Source: JABFRG01 sp046351415
GTDB taxonomy: Bacteria; Myxococcota_A; Polyangia; Polyangiales; Polyangiaceae
Direction of reading: 5' to 3'
Assembly: GCA_046351415.1 (NCBI GenBank)
Contig: JAXLYO010000015.1
Span: forward strand, 62,001-126,000
Length of the DNA: 64,000 nucleotides
In this document: piece after piece, positions 37,608 to 45,988 of the stretch
How the letters are laid out: every line of letters begins with the position of its first letter
Position numbering within the stretch: position 1 is the stretch's first letter
Position numbers and translations under genes: made by a program
Notes under the pieces: generated by a model
What the model saw: only the letters and a program-made list of their open reading frames with translations
Told to the model about the DNA's origin: nothing
Databases searched by the model: none

Positions 37608-38825
37608 ATGCGAGTTGTATTTTTGGCTCCTTCGTACCCTCCAGAAATGATCCAGTACACCCGCGGCCTCGCAGAGGTCGGAGCGGAAGTGTGGGGCGTC
37701 GGCGATGCTTCTCGCGAGGCGTTGCCGCAGGAGGTCAAAAAGAATCTTCATGCTTATTTGCAGGTGCCTCGCATCATGGACGAGGACGACGTGATGGAGC
37801 GCGTCACCGCCTGGCTCCGCGGCAAGAGCGTTGATCGCATCCTCTCGAATTGGGAGCCACTCGTCATTCTCGCCGCCCGCCTTCGCGATCGTTTCGGCAT
37901 GCCTGGCATGAGCGCGGACGTGGTTCGCGGCTTCCGTGACAAGGAGCTCATGAAGGAGCGCGTGCGTGCCGCGGGGCTTCGCGTGCCTCGTTCACGGCGC
38001 GTCCGCACCGAACGCGAGATTCGTGCGGCGGCCGAAGAGATTGGCTTTCCGCTCATTCTCAAGCCCATCGCTGGCGCCGGCAGTGCCGACACGTATCGTT
38101 GCGAGACCCCCGCGCAGCTTTCAGAGGCGATCGTTGCCATGCGGGGTATTCCCGAGGCGAGCTGCGAGGAGTACGTCGTCGGTGAAGAGTTCACGTACGA
38201 CACGGTCTGCATCGGCGGAAAGCCTGCGTACGAGAACGTGGCGTCGTACCTGCCGAAGCCCTACGAAATGCGCACGATCGAGTGGATCAGCCCGGTCATC
38301 ATCACGGTGCGTGACATGTACCAAGAGCGGCTCGCGAAGGGCATCGAACTTGGTCGCAACGTGCTCAAGGCACTCGGCATGGGTGACGGATTCACGCACA
38401 TGGAGTGGTTCCTCACGCCCAAGGGAGAAGCGGTGTTCGGCGAAATCGGCGCACGTCCGGGCGGCGGCCACATCGTCGATCAAATGAACTACACTTCCGA
38501 CATCGACCTATTCCGCGAGTGGGCGCGCGTCGCGTGCTACCAGCGCTTCGAAGCGAAGGCTCCGCGCAAGTACAACGTGGGGATCATCTTCAAGCGCGCG
38601 CAAGGACGCGGGCGCATCACGCGCATCGAGGGCCTCGGGGCGTGGCTCCGCGAGGCAGGGCCCTGGGCCGTCGAAGAGAAACTCCTCAGGCCCGGAACCC
38701 CGCGACGGAACTGGAAGCACACGCTCCTCTCCGACGGCCACGTCGTCGTGCGCCATCCCGATTGGAACGAAGCCCATCGCCTCTCCTTTGCGGCGGCGAC
38801 GGGCATCAAGATGTACGCGCAGTAA
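37608..38825 (+). CDS. ATP-grasp ligase D
   Basis: A 405-residue ATP-grasp protein paralogous to B and C: RVVFLAPSYPPEMIQYTRGL at the start, FPLILKPIAGAGSADTYRC in the ATP lobe and THMEWFLTPKGEAVFGEIGA then RPGGG at the metal site. Compared with B and C the loop after the Lys reads IAGAG rather than RDGAG, so substrate preference may differ. ATG 37608 is chosen because it starts the first beta strand. It diverges from C and converges with the protease gene six bases away. Confidence 0.82.
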   Translation: MRVVFLAPSYPPEMIQYTRGLAEVGAEVWGVGDASREALPQEVKKNLHAYLQVPRIMDEDDVMERVTAWLRGKSVDRILSNWEPLVILAARLRDRFGMPGMSADVVRGFRDKELMKERVRAAGLRVPRSRRVRTEREIRAAAEEIGFPLILKPIAGAGSADTYRCETPAQLSEAIVAMRGIPEASCEEYVVGEEFTYDTVCIGGKPAYENVASYLPKPYEMRTIEWISPVIITVRDMYQERLAKGIELGRNVLKALGMGDGFTHMEWFLTPKGEAVFGEIGARPGGGHIVDQMNYTSDIDLFREWARVACYQRFEAKAPRKYNVGIIFKRAQGRGRITRIEGLGAWLREAGPWAVEEKLLRPGTPRRNWKHTLLSDGHVVVRHPDWNEAHRLSFAAATGIKMYAQ

Positions 38826-38831
38826 GCGCTG

Positions 38832-40637
38832 CTATTTCTTGGGTGCGGGCGTGCCAGCCGGGCCCGGCTTCGGCGCGGCTCCACCAGGTGCCGGCTTGGG
38901 CGGCGTTGCGCCGGGTTTCGGCGCGGGCGCCGGAGGCTCCGGAGCGGGCGCTGCCTTGGGCTTCGGAGGGTGCTTGAGGGCGCGGCCCTTCTGCATGTCC
39001 TTCACCCACTTCTCGAAGGCGCTCGGCTGTTGCGTTCGGACCATCGCTTCCATGGGCCAGCTGCCGATGGGGCGATCGTTCATCGTGAACACGACGTCGT
39101 AGCGCCCCTCTTTCTGCACGAGCGGACTTCCTCCATTGCCCATGCAGCTCCAGGGGTGTTCGGGCCTCACTTCGGGCCTCACGCAGCCTACGCCGCGGCC
39201 GACGATGGTACCGGACCCATCGAGGACCCAGGCCGTGATCGCGACGTTGGAGCCCGACCAGCCGCGGCTTCCCCGCGCAAACCACGTGAAGCCGACACGC
39301 CGCGGATAGCGCCATTCGCTCCAACCCGCACGAATGCCCATGAGAGCGAATGGATCTTCTCGGCCGCCCGCGGCAACGACGACAGACACCGTGGGGTCGC
39401 CGCCCTCGAGATCGCTTTCTTCGTCGTCGACCGGCTGCTCGTCGTCATCCGGGTCTTCGATCCATACGTCGGTGCGCCCGACGACCTTGCCGTCGATCTT
39501 GGCAAGAATGTCGTAGCGCCCCGTATTTTTGGGGTCGAAGCGGAAGTCTGCCGTCGAGAAACCTACACGCTCGTGCTCACGGACGCGGACGGAGTGCTTG
39601 AGCGTACTTATCGGCTTGTCGCTCGGGTCCAGGATCTCGAAGGTGACTTCGGCGTCACCCTTCGGAAGGCCAAAGAACATGCCGACGACGGGAACGCGCG
39701 CCATGTCCTCACTCGCTTCGATGGTGCGATCGTTTCCGAGGATGGCGGCCGTCGTGAGCATGTTCTTGTCGCGGTGCACCGAGAGGTTCTTCGTGACGAA
39801 GAGCTCGGCGCGCACCTTGGACCCCTGCTCTTTGACATAGGCAGCAAGCTGCTTTTGGACGTCCGAAGGCGTTCCCGCGATGGTTGCCTTGACGTCGCTG
39901 ACGGTCGCAGCGCTGGAGATGGATGCGACCGGCGTCATGCCACCCGTGAAGAGAATGGCATGGTTCACTCCGACGACCTGCGGTTTGCCATTTTCCATGA
40001 TGACGACCGGGCCGCCAGAGAACCCTGGATAGACGGGGGCATCGAAGAGCATGAGCTTCGTGCCGAGCATGTCGACGACACCCGAGGTGATCCCTTCGGA
40101 GATACCCCAGGAAAGGGCCCAGAGACCGTTTCCGGTGTGTCCGAGCGCCCATACGCGTCTTCCTGCATCTGGTTCCTTCGCCGCGAGCGCGATGAACGGC
40201 ACGTCCGTGAGCGCGACCTTCGGCTTGAGCACTGCAACGTCCCGCAGCTCGTCGATGCGCACGAGTTCTGCATCCACAGTCTGACCCGAGCGTGTCGTGA
40301 TCTTGAGGTGGTCCGGTGTTTGGATGACGTGCGCCGCCGTGATGACGAAGCCGCCTTCCACGTAGAAGCCCGTGCCGTGGGGCATCGGTGTCTTGCGTAG
40401 CGAAACGTCGACGATTTTCTTCGGAGCCTCGGCAGTCATGCCGAGCTCTCTCATCGTGTTTTGCGCTTCGCCCTCACGAATCTTCTCGTCGTCGTTCAGG
40501 ATGGCGACGACGGAAGGAACCGCGAGCGCGAAGACATTTCGAGGTTGCGACGGAGCCTGAGCTTGAGGGGTCGTTCCACCACAAGCGAGAACACTGGTCG
40601 CGAGGAGAGTGAGACAAAGAATCGAGCGCCGGATCAT
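38832..40637 (-). CDS. Trypsin-like (HtrA-type) serine protease lipoprotein
   Basis: A 601-residue probable lipoprotein: signal segment with SVLAC, lipid-bearing Cys19. The protease domain (about 85-270) has the full triad His103 (ITAAHVI), Asp133 (RDVAVL) and Ser207 (GFSGGPVV). No PDZ domain is seen. Instead there are beta-rich regions (about 300-390 and 415-540) and an acidic linker with DDDEQPVDDEE, then a Pro/Ala/Lys/Gly-rich tail of about 50 residues that may span peptidoglycan or be disordered. ATG 40637 is preferred over a GTG three codons upstream. Probably acts in the periplasm or at the outer membrane. Confidence 0.85.
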   Translation of the reverse strand: MIRRSILCLTLLATSVLACGGTTPQAQAPSQPRNVFALAVPSVVAILNDDEKIREGEAQNTMRELGMTAEAPKKIVDVSLRKTPMPHGTGFYVEGGFVITAAHVIQTPDHLKITTRSGQTVDAELVRIDELRDVAVLKPKVALTDVPFIALAAKEPDAGRRVWALGHTGNGLWALSWGISEGITSGVVDMLGTKLMLFDAPVYPGFSGGPVVIMENGKPQVVGVNHAILFTGGMTPVASISSAATVSDVKATIAGTPSDVQKQLAAYVKEQGSKVRAELFVTKNLSVHRDKNMLTTAAILGNDRTIEASEDMARVPVVGMFFGLPKGDAEVTFEILDPSDKPISTLKHSVRVREHERVGFSTADFRFDPKNTGRYDILAKIDGKVVGRTDVWIEDPDDDEQPVDDEESDLEGGDPTVSVVVAAGGREDPFALMGIRAGWSEWRYPRRVGFTWFARGSRGWSGSNVAITAWVLDGSGTIVGRGVGCVRPEVRPEHPWSCMGNGGSPLVQKEGRYDVVFTMNDRPIGSWPMEAMVRTQQPSAFEKWVKDMQKGRALKHPPKPKAAPAPEPPAPAPKPGATPPKPAPGGAAPKPGPAGTPAPKK

Positions 40638-40694
40638 GTGCCCCAAGATACACGAAGTGCGCGACCCGGGGGCACCGCCAAAGTGCGCTTGTCT

Positions 40695-41153
40695 CTACAT
40701 GCAAATGCCGCGCGTGCAGGTCTTGCCGGCGCCGCACTTGATGCCGCACCCGTTGCAGTTGTCGTTGTCGAAAAGGATGTCGATGCACTTGCCGCCGCAG
40801 AATTCGGACCCGAACTCGCACGGTCCGGCGTCTACACTCGGTCCTGCATCGGCGGGCGGAGGGGGAGGCGGAGGCGGATTCGTGCAGACGCCGCTGTTGC
40901 ACGTTTGGTTTGCACTGCACTTGGTTCCGCACGCACCGCAATTGTTCACGTCGCCGCTGAGCGCGACGCAGACGCCGTTGCAAGGGTCGAGGCGGGTGTC
41001 GCAGGTGCCGTCGCTCTTCGGTGCTTCGCCGAGTCCGCCGAGTGCTCCCGAGCCGCTGCCGACGGTCACATCGCTCGCGCAAGCAAAGAGCGACCCCATA
41101 GCGAACACGGCCGCACCGAACACCGCTGCACCAAAGATTGAATTCGTTTTCAT
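40695..41153 (-). CDS. Small Cys-rich lipoprotein
   Basis: A 152-residue lipoprotein with signal segment ending LFAC (Cys25). Two related Cys-rich units flank a run of eight prolines: residues about 50-90 (CNGVC, NNCGACGTKCSANQTC, GVC) and about 110-150 (FCGGKC, DNCNGCGIKCGAGKTC, GIC). The NCxxCGxKCxxxxTC pattern is common in myxobacterial surface proteins of unknown role. A GGAGGT ribosome site stands before ATG 41153. The gene diverges from the envelope protein at 41284. Confidence 0.78.
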   Translation of the reverse strand: MKTNSIFGAAVFGAAVFAMGSLFACASDVTVGSGSGALGGLGEAPKSDGTCDTRLDPCNGVCVALSGDVNNCGACGTKCSANQTCNSGVCTNPPPPPPPPADAGPSVDAGPCEFGSEFCGGKCIDILFDNDNCNGCGIKCGAGKTCTRGICM

Positions 41154-41283
41154 GTAAGTCATACCTCCGGGCGTAGATGAACGAACGGGAGACCTGCGAT
41201 CACGAAATCGGACGTTCGGCATGCGTTTCGCGTACCCTGAATGTATCAGAACGGTGTTGCACCCACTATCGACAGCTGGCTCG

Positions 41284-42273
41284 ATGAACGTTCGCCCACT
41301 TTCGCTCGCTCGGGTCTCGGGGACGGCCCTTTTGTGTGCTTCGTTCGGTTTGTTCACGATGGCCAGGTCGGCCAGTGCCGCCGAATCGCCAGAGGTTCGC
41401 GCGGAGCTCGTGTTTCGCGCCCCGAAGGGATGTCCCACGCGTGCCGACCTCGTCGGCAGAGTTCACGCTCGGCTGCCTCGTGCCAGCTTCGAGTCGGTCA
41501 ATGCGCCCACCTCTTTCCTGGTGACGATCGACACGGAAACACCTCCCGATGGATCGCCGGAGGTCTTCCGCGCGGAGATGGAGAGCGCACGGCCCGAGGG
41601 ACCGCAGCGCCGCACACTCAAGGCGCCCACCTGTGCCGAGGTCGTCGACGCGATTGCGCTGATGATTGCCCTGACGCTCGATGCGGATCGCGGCAAGGCG
41701 CCGGAGGAACCGCCGCCCGCTCCGGTGCCCCGTCCAGAGTCGCCTGGCTACGCGCTCTTTCTTCGGCTCGGAGTGGGGAGCGAACTCGGCTCTCTCCCGC
41801 ATCCCGCGCTCGGAGTGTTCGCAGCGGTTGGGGTCGAAAAGAGCCGTGCAACGTCGGTGCTGGCCCCGTCGTTCGCTCTGGAACCGTCGGTGCTCACGAG
41901 CGATCTGTTGGCAGAAACGCCTTCCAAGGGGACTTACATCCGTTTCGGTGTTCGTGCCGAGGGGTGTCCGTTGCGGCTGCCGCTCGGGACGACCTTGTCG
42001 CTCCAGCCCTGCGCTTTTCTAGGGGCCTTTGCGGTGCGCGCCGAAGGAACGACTGCACCCATTCCCGCGAGCCAGGTCATCTTCTGGGCAGATGCGGGGC
42101 TCTCGGTTCGTGCGCGGGCTGCCTTCGGACCGGCGTTCGTGGAACTCCAAGGTGGAGCCGTGGTTCCGATCACGCGTCCAAACTACGTGCTCGAATCGCC
42201 CAAAATCGTCGTGTATGCGACGCCAGCCGTCTCTGGGCTTTTCACCCTGGCTGGAGGAGTGCGCTTTTTGTGA
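41284..42273 (+). CDS. Exported protein linked to an ECF sigma factor
   Basis: A 329-residue protein with a signal peptide (about 1-34, ending ARSASA). Residues 40-140 form an acidic, strand-rich region with two Cys (APKGCPTRADLVGRVHARLP and APTCAEVVDAI). A Pro-rich linker leads to a C-terminal half (about 160-329) with alternating hydrophobic strands that could be an outer-membrane barrel (YIRFGVRAEGCP, VIFWADAGLSVRARA). The last residue is Leu rather than the usual Phe. It overlaps the sigma factor start by GTGA and so is probably part of the same response. Confidence 0.68.
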   Translation: MNVRPLSLARVSGTALLCASFGLFTMARSASAAESPEVRAELVFRAPKGCPTRADLVGRVHARLPRASFESVNAPTSFLVTIDTETPPDGSPEVFRAEMESARPEGPQRRTLKAPTCAEVVDAIALMIALTLDADRGKAPEEPPPAPVPRPESPGYALFLRLGVGSELGSLPHPALGVFAAVGVEKSRATSVLAPSFALEPSVLTSDLLAETPSKGTYIRFGVRAEGCPLRLPLGTTLSLQPCAFLGAFAVRAEGTTAPIPASQVIFWADAGLSVRARAAFGPAFVELQGGAVVPITRPNYVLESPKIVVYATPAVSGLFTLAGGVRFL

Positions 42274-42914
42274 TCGCGAAGACCCTCCTCGGTCATCTAT
42301 GGGGTGTGCAGTTGGCCCTGACGAGTGTTTTCGGCGTGTTTGAGGGGTTTCGCGAGGTGTCGCGGAATCGCGCCGCTCTTCCGAACGAGCGTCGGCTTGG
42401 CGAGATCATGACTGCCCATTTCGACCGCGCTTGGCTTTTCGCCAAGCGACTCGGCGTATGCGATGCCGATTTGGATGACGTCATGCAAGAAGTCACGACC
42501 ATCACCTTCCAGCGCCTCGACCAGATCAAGGAGGGCAGTGAAAAGTCGTTCGTATTCGGTACGACGTTTCGGGTCGCTTCGGAGCATCGTCGGCGCCGAG
42601 GACGACGCAAGGAAGCGCCGGAAGAGCTCGCGGCGAGTGTGCTCGACCCGGCCATTGCACCGGACGTCGCGCGTGAGCAGCGACAAGCGCGTGCGCTGCT
42701 CGACGAGATTCTCGATGCGATGCCCATGGACCTTCGGGCCGTGTTCGTGCTCTACGAACTCGACGAACGTGAGCAGACCGAAATCGCCGAACTGCTCGAC
42801 ATCCCCGTTGGCACCGTCGCCTCTCGACTCCGTCGAGCTCGCGAGGACTTCAACGGCCGCGTCGCGCGTCTTCAAGCGCGCGAGCGAAGCATGCGACAAG
42901 GAGAGCCGTCATGA
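42270..42914 (+). CDS. ECF-type RNA polymerase sigma factor
   Basis: A 214-residue sigma-70 family factor. Region 2 (about 45-110) contains AWLFAKRLGV, DDVMQEVTTITF and a basic HRRRRGRR end; region 4 (about 145-195) has the helix-turn-helix EIAELLDIPVGTVASRLRRA. Start: GTG 42270, which overlaps the previous stop (GTGA) and has a strong GGAGGAG site 10 bases upstream; ATG 42408 is an alternative. The next gene overlaps by ATGA and encodes a membrane protein that may restrain it. Confidence 0.88.
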   Translation: MIAKTLLGHLWGVQLALTSVFGVFEGFREVSRNRAALPNERRLGEIMTAHFDRAWLFAKRLGVCDADLDDVMQEVTTITFQRLDQIKEGSEKSFVFGTTFRVASEHRRRRGRRKEAPEELAASVLDPAIAPDVAREQRQARALLDEILDAMPMDLRAVFVLYELDEREQTEIAELLDIPVGTVASRLRRAREDFNGRVARLQARERSMRQGEPS

Positions 42915-43627
42915 GTGACGACCTGCGTCGCCTTTCCCTCGGAAGCGATCTCGGGGCGGCCCTCCTTCGCTCGGCCAAAGAAGATCGCGTGCCGGAAGGT
43001 GCGGCAGCGCGCGCAGTGGGAGCGGCCATCCTCGCGGGTGCGACCGTAGCGACGCCTGCGGGGGCGGGGGTGCTTCATCGTCTGGGAACGCTCGTGTCTG
43101 CGCCAGCGGCCAAAGTCACCATCGGTGTTGCGACGCTCGTCCTCGCCGTGGGTACCCTTGTCGCGTCTCTCGAGCTAGGTCCGTTCGCGAACAAGACGGT
43201 GCCGTCGGCGCTGCCGCCTGCACCGAAGGTCATGCAGCCCGTAGCGCCGGCCGTGACGGCTCCCTCGCCAGAGACGTCGGGAGCGCTCGTTGACGTACCG
43301 AGCCTGCGGCTCGAGGAACTACCACGCGTTCCATCGGCGCCCGTGAGCGGAGGTGTGGCTGCCCCCAAGGAAGCACCGAGCGCAGCGCCCCCACCCAGTG
43401 CAGTCGCGACGGAAGCACAAGTTCCGAATCCTGCACCTCCGTCGATCGACTCGTCGCTAGCGGAAGAAGTGCGTGCGCTCGATGGCGTGCGTTCGGCACT
43501 TCGCGCAGGCGATGGCCAAAGCGCCCTCGCACAGCTCGCGGCGTACGAAGCGAAGTTTCCGAAGAAGCAGCTCGGGCAGGAAGCCGCGGTCCTCCGCGAA
43601 CGAGCGAAGGCCCTGCAGGCGAAATAG
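42911..43627 (+). CDS. Single-pass membrane protein, candidate anti-sigma partner
   Basis: A 238-residue protein: cytoplasmic start (about 1-60), one membrane helix (about 68-88, ATLVLAVGTLVASLEL), a Pro/Ala/Val-rich periplasmic linker and a C-terminal helical segment (SSLAEEVRALDGVRSALRAG, then a TPR-like LAAYEAKFPKKQLGQEA). No zinc-binding anti-sigma motif is present. The ATGA overlap with the ECF gene supports a regulatory link, but the anti-sigma role is an inference from position and topology only. Confidence 0.75.
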   Translation: MSDDLRRLSLGSDLGAALLRSAKEDRVPEGAAARAVGAAILAGATVATPAGAGVLHRLGTLVSAPAAKVTIGVATLVLAVGTLVASLELGPFANKTVPSALPPAPKVMQPVAPAVTAPSPETSGALVDVPSLRLEELPRVPSAPVSGGVAAPKEAPSAAPPPSAVATEAQVPNPAPPSIDSSLAEEVRALDGVRSALRAGDGQSALAQLAAYEAKFPKKQLGQEAAVLRERAKALQAK

Positions 43628-43659
43628 CTCTTCGAGGTTCGATGGGGCCTAGTCTAGCA

Positions 43660-43848
43660 CTACCTAGTCACGTTGTTCTTCTTGTCCGACGCGAAATGGT
43701 CTCCAGCGTTTGAGATGGTGTCCAGGGCGCACGCGACGGCGGCATCGAAGGCCTCACGTGTGTCGTTGACCGTTCGGCGTACGCAGTCCTTGAGCTTTGC
43801 CCAGAGCTTCACAGGTTTGTTCATGAACTCGACCGCGCGTTCATCCAT
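43660..43848 (-). CDS. Hypothetical small protein (62 residues)
   Basis: A short open frame with a good GGAG ribosome site 8 bases before ATG 43848 and third-position GC near 75 percent, similar to the surrounding genes. The predicted protein is amphipathic and helical (WAKLKDCVRRTVNDTREAFDAAV), with no signal peptide and no recognised family. It is convergent with the anti-sigma-like gene. It could be real or chance; conservation in related genomes would decide. Confidence 0.4.
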   Translation of the reverse strand: MDERAVEFMNKPVKLWAKLKDCVRRTVNDTREAFDAAVACALDTISNAGDHFASDKKNNVTR

Positions 43849-44179
43849 TCGAGCGACTCCGACGAGATGGCTTCTCGCTCAGCGGCAAGCGGCCCATCCT
43901 TCGCGCTGAATACAGCGGAGGCGCGGGGCGCGGCGAAGTGAGAGCGAACGCAAAAAAATCCGGCCAGCAGCCGCCGACTCGGCCGCCTCGTCGGGAGGCG
44001 TCCAGACATGCGGCCGGGGATTTTGTGCGGAGAGGAAACGAAGCCGTGACCCCGCGACGCGCGGTTCTCTCCCGACATCCGCTCCTATGCAACGCCTTCT
44101 CAGGTCCGATCGAGCGCCGACGAAGTCGGTCTCGCTCGTGTTGGGACAGCCCACAGCCCCGCGTCGAAGCTGCGTCGGA
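43849..44179. other. 331-base gap with nested inverted repeats
   Basis: No convincing gene is seen on either strand. The gap contains a long inverted repeat whose arms are aaaaaaatccggcc (43952-43965) and ggccggggatttt (44012-44024), matching except for two unpaired bases. Inside lies a GC hairpin, cgcctc (43984-43989) with gaggcg (43995-44000). The A/T runs at both ends suggest a bidirectional terminator or an untranslated structured RNA. Confidence 0.45.
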
Positions 44180-45076
44180 CTAGAACAGGGACGAGAGGCT
44201 GATGGCTCCGCCCCCCGGCAGCGGCGTCACGTCGACCTTCGGTCGAAGGAGTGTGTTTCGAGCGAGGCCCTTGACGCCGCGATAGGTCTGCCATGACGAT
44301 TCTACCGTCGTCTTCCAGAAGAAGGACTGGAGGCCCGCGAGGACGGTGACGAGGCCGCCTACGAGAAGCACTGCGCCTCGCGTGTCCTGGTCTGCGCGAT
44401 CTAGGTTGCTGAAGCGTTCGCCGAGCACGAAGTAAGAGCCGATCCCCATCGCGACGACGCCGAGCCCCATGGCAAGACCGCCACCGAGCTTCCGCGAGGA
44501 CTCTGCGGTTTGCGCTCGCGCACGCCAGTCGGATTCGGTCTCCGCGATGTTCACGTCCGCTGGAACGCCGGCCGCGGCACGCCGCTCGAACGCCTCGAGG
44601 ACGCGCGTACTCGGGTCGAACGAGAGAGATAAATTGAGGATGCCGCCAATGATGGAGCCCAAGCCTGCGCCGAGTACGATGCTGCCCGAGATGACGGTGC
44701 CGCGGTCGTCGACCTTCGAGGAAGAGCGCGCCAGCATCGAGATGCCGATCGGCGTTGCGACGGCACCGAGACCGAGACCGGCAATGCCACCCACGAGCCG
44801 ATAGTCTGCGTCACCCGACGAAAGCTCACGCAGAACGAGCCGCATGCGTTGCAGCTCGACAGTCGTGTTCGCCGGCGCCATCACGATCGGCGCTGCAGGC
44901 GCCCCTTGCGCTCCCTCTATTCCGCTGGGGATCGTTGGTGCCGGCGCCGCAGGTTGCGCGGAGCTGCTCGGAAGCGGCGCGGGGAGGGGAGGCGCCGTGT
45001 CATCTGCGTATGCGATCGACGAAAACGCCAGGCTCCCCAACAACGCGAGCGCACCCAGCCCGATGAACTTCGTCAT
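44180..45076 (-). CDS. Exported membrane protein of unknown function
   Basis: A 298-residue protein with an N-terminal signal or anchor (1-24, FSSIAYA), a Pro/Ala-rich stretch (about 28-65), and four hydrophobic segments: YRLVGGIAGLGLGAVATPIG, GSIVLGAGLGSIIGGILNL, GGGLAMGLGVVAMGIGSYFV and GAVLLVGGLVTVLAGLQS. A charged segment between them contains FERRAAAGVPADVNIAETE. No family recognised; Gly-rich paired helices suggest an envelope protein. The gene stands alone. Confidence 0.7.
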   Translation of the reverse strand: MTKFIGLGALALLGSLAFSSIAYADDTAPPLPAPLPSSSAQPAAPAPTIPSGIEGAQGAPAAPIVMAPANTTVELQRMRLVLRELSSGDADYRLVGGIAGLGLGAVATPIGISMLARSSSKVDDRGTVISGSIVLGAGLGSIIGGILNLSLSFDPSTRVLEAFERRAAAGVPADVNIAETESDWRARAQTAESSRKLGGGLAMGLGVVAMGIGSYFVLGERFSNLDRADQDTRGAVLLVGGLVTVLAGLQSFFWKTTVESSWQTYRGVKGLARNTLLRPKVDVTPLPGGGAISLSSLF

Positions 45077-45163
45077 GGACGATGCTTTAGCAAGTATTGG
45101 GGAAGCGGCGCTATACCGACTTCATCGAATGCGCCGCGCTTCGGTCGACGCGAATCGAACGAT

Positions 45164-45649
45164 TCAGCGGCCGCTGGGCAAGATGCCGGTCCACGGATCG
45201 GACTCGTCGAGCAACAGGCGAGCCCTCGCCAAGCGCGGTGCCTGTTGAATGCTCGGAGACCAAGGGTCGGCGTTTTCGAGTTCCATCCGCTTGAGGGACG
45301 AGGAAGAGTTCTGCAGGTGGTGCTCGCCGCTCCACGGATCGGACTGGTCGAGCTCGCGCACGCGCTTCATCGAACGGTCGAAGCCCATCGGGGCTGCGAG
45401 CATGGGAGCCGTCGACGACGACGAAGCGACGCCGTTGCTCGTCATGGATGAATGGGGAGCATTCTGTGCTTGGGTTCGCCCTTGGCCGAGGAGCGCCGCA
45501 ACGGACGTACCAGACGTCGCACTGCCCGACTCTCCACGAGGACCGACCTTGGCGGCCCAACCGGCGAGCGACTCGCTGGTCCAGCCTGCTGCACAGAAGA
45601 TGGCGGCGCCGGTGAAGAATAAGGCGACGGGAAGATTCGCTCGACTCAT
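45164..45649 (-). CDS. Hypothetical protein with three DPW motifs
   Basis: A 161-residue protein with one N-terminal hydrophobic segment (about 6-30; could be a signal or anchor), a Ser/Ala/Gly-rich middle, and a C-terminal half bearing three spaced copies of a short motif: LDQSDPWSG, LENADPWSP and LDESDPWTG. The spacing is about 20-25 residues. Repeated acidic DPW peptides look like docking sites for a partner protein. No family recognised. A candidate operator lies 31-51 bases upstream. Confidence 0.6.
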   Translation of the reverse strand: MSRANLPVALFFTGAAIFCAAGWTSESLAGWAAKVGPRGESGSATSGTSVAALLGQGRTQAQNAPHSSMTSNGVASSSSTAPMLAAPMGFDRSMKRVRELDQSDPWSGEHHLQNSSSSLKRMELENADPWSPSIQQAPRLARARLLLDESDPWTGILPSGR

Positions 45650-45988
45650 GTTCTATGAAACTAGCATCGCGTTCCGAACTGGCCAAAGATCATTTGGTCA
45701 ATTTCTTCAATACTTTCAGACGTTAACCTTTCGTCCACGGTGTCGCCTTGAGACAGACGAAGGTGTTGGTCGACAGCAGACACTCGCTTGTTCCCATGCC
45801 CACGATTCGTTCGCGCATCCCACAGGTGTGTGGAAGGAGTGCGCTCATTCTCCACGCGTGGCGAAGTGGAATTTTCCCGTTTCGCTGCGCGCGCTTACGC
45901 GGAGTCGGGTCGTGTCGTCGCGCGCGTTCCGGGGAAGACGAGCCCCACCGCAAGGCATCGAAGCCTTCCGAAAGACGCGTAGGCGCGA
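45650..45988. other. 339-base intergenic region with a candidate operator
   Basis: No supported gene was found. Near the 45164 gene start, arms tggccaaa (45680-45687) and tttggtca (45693-45700) form an 8-base inverted repeat with one mismatch around gatca. The adjoining 45701-45730 stretch is AT-rich and could hold a promoter for the minus-strand gene. The rest shows only short chance open frames. Confidence 0.4.

Noticed and set aside
34886..43670. The 12-mer actacctagtca occurs at 43659-43670 and in reverse complement at 34886-34897.
   Set aside because: Only two copies, in unrelated contexts; likely chance.
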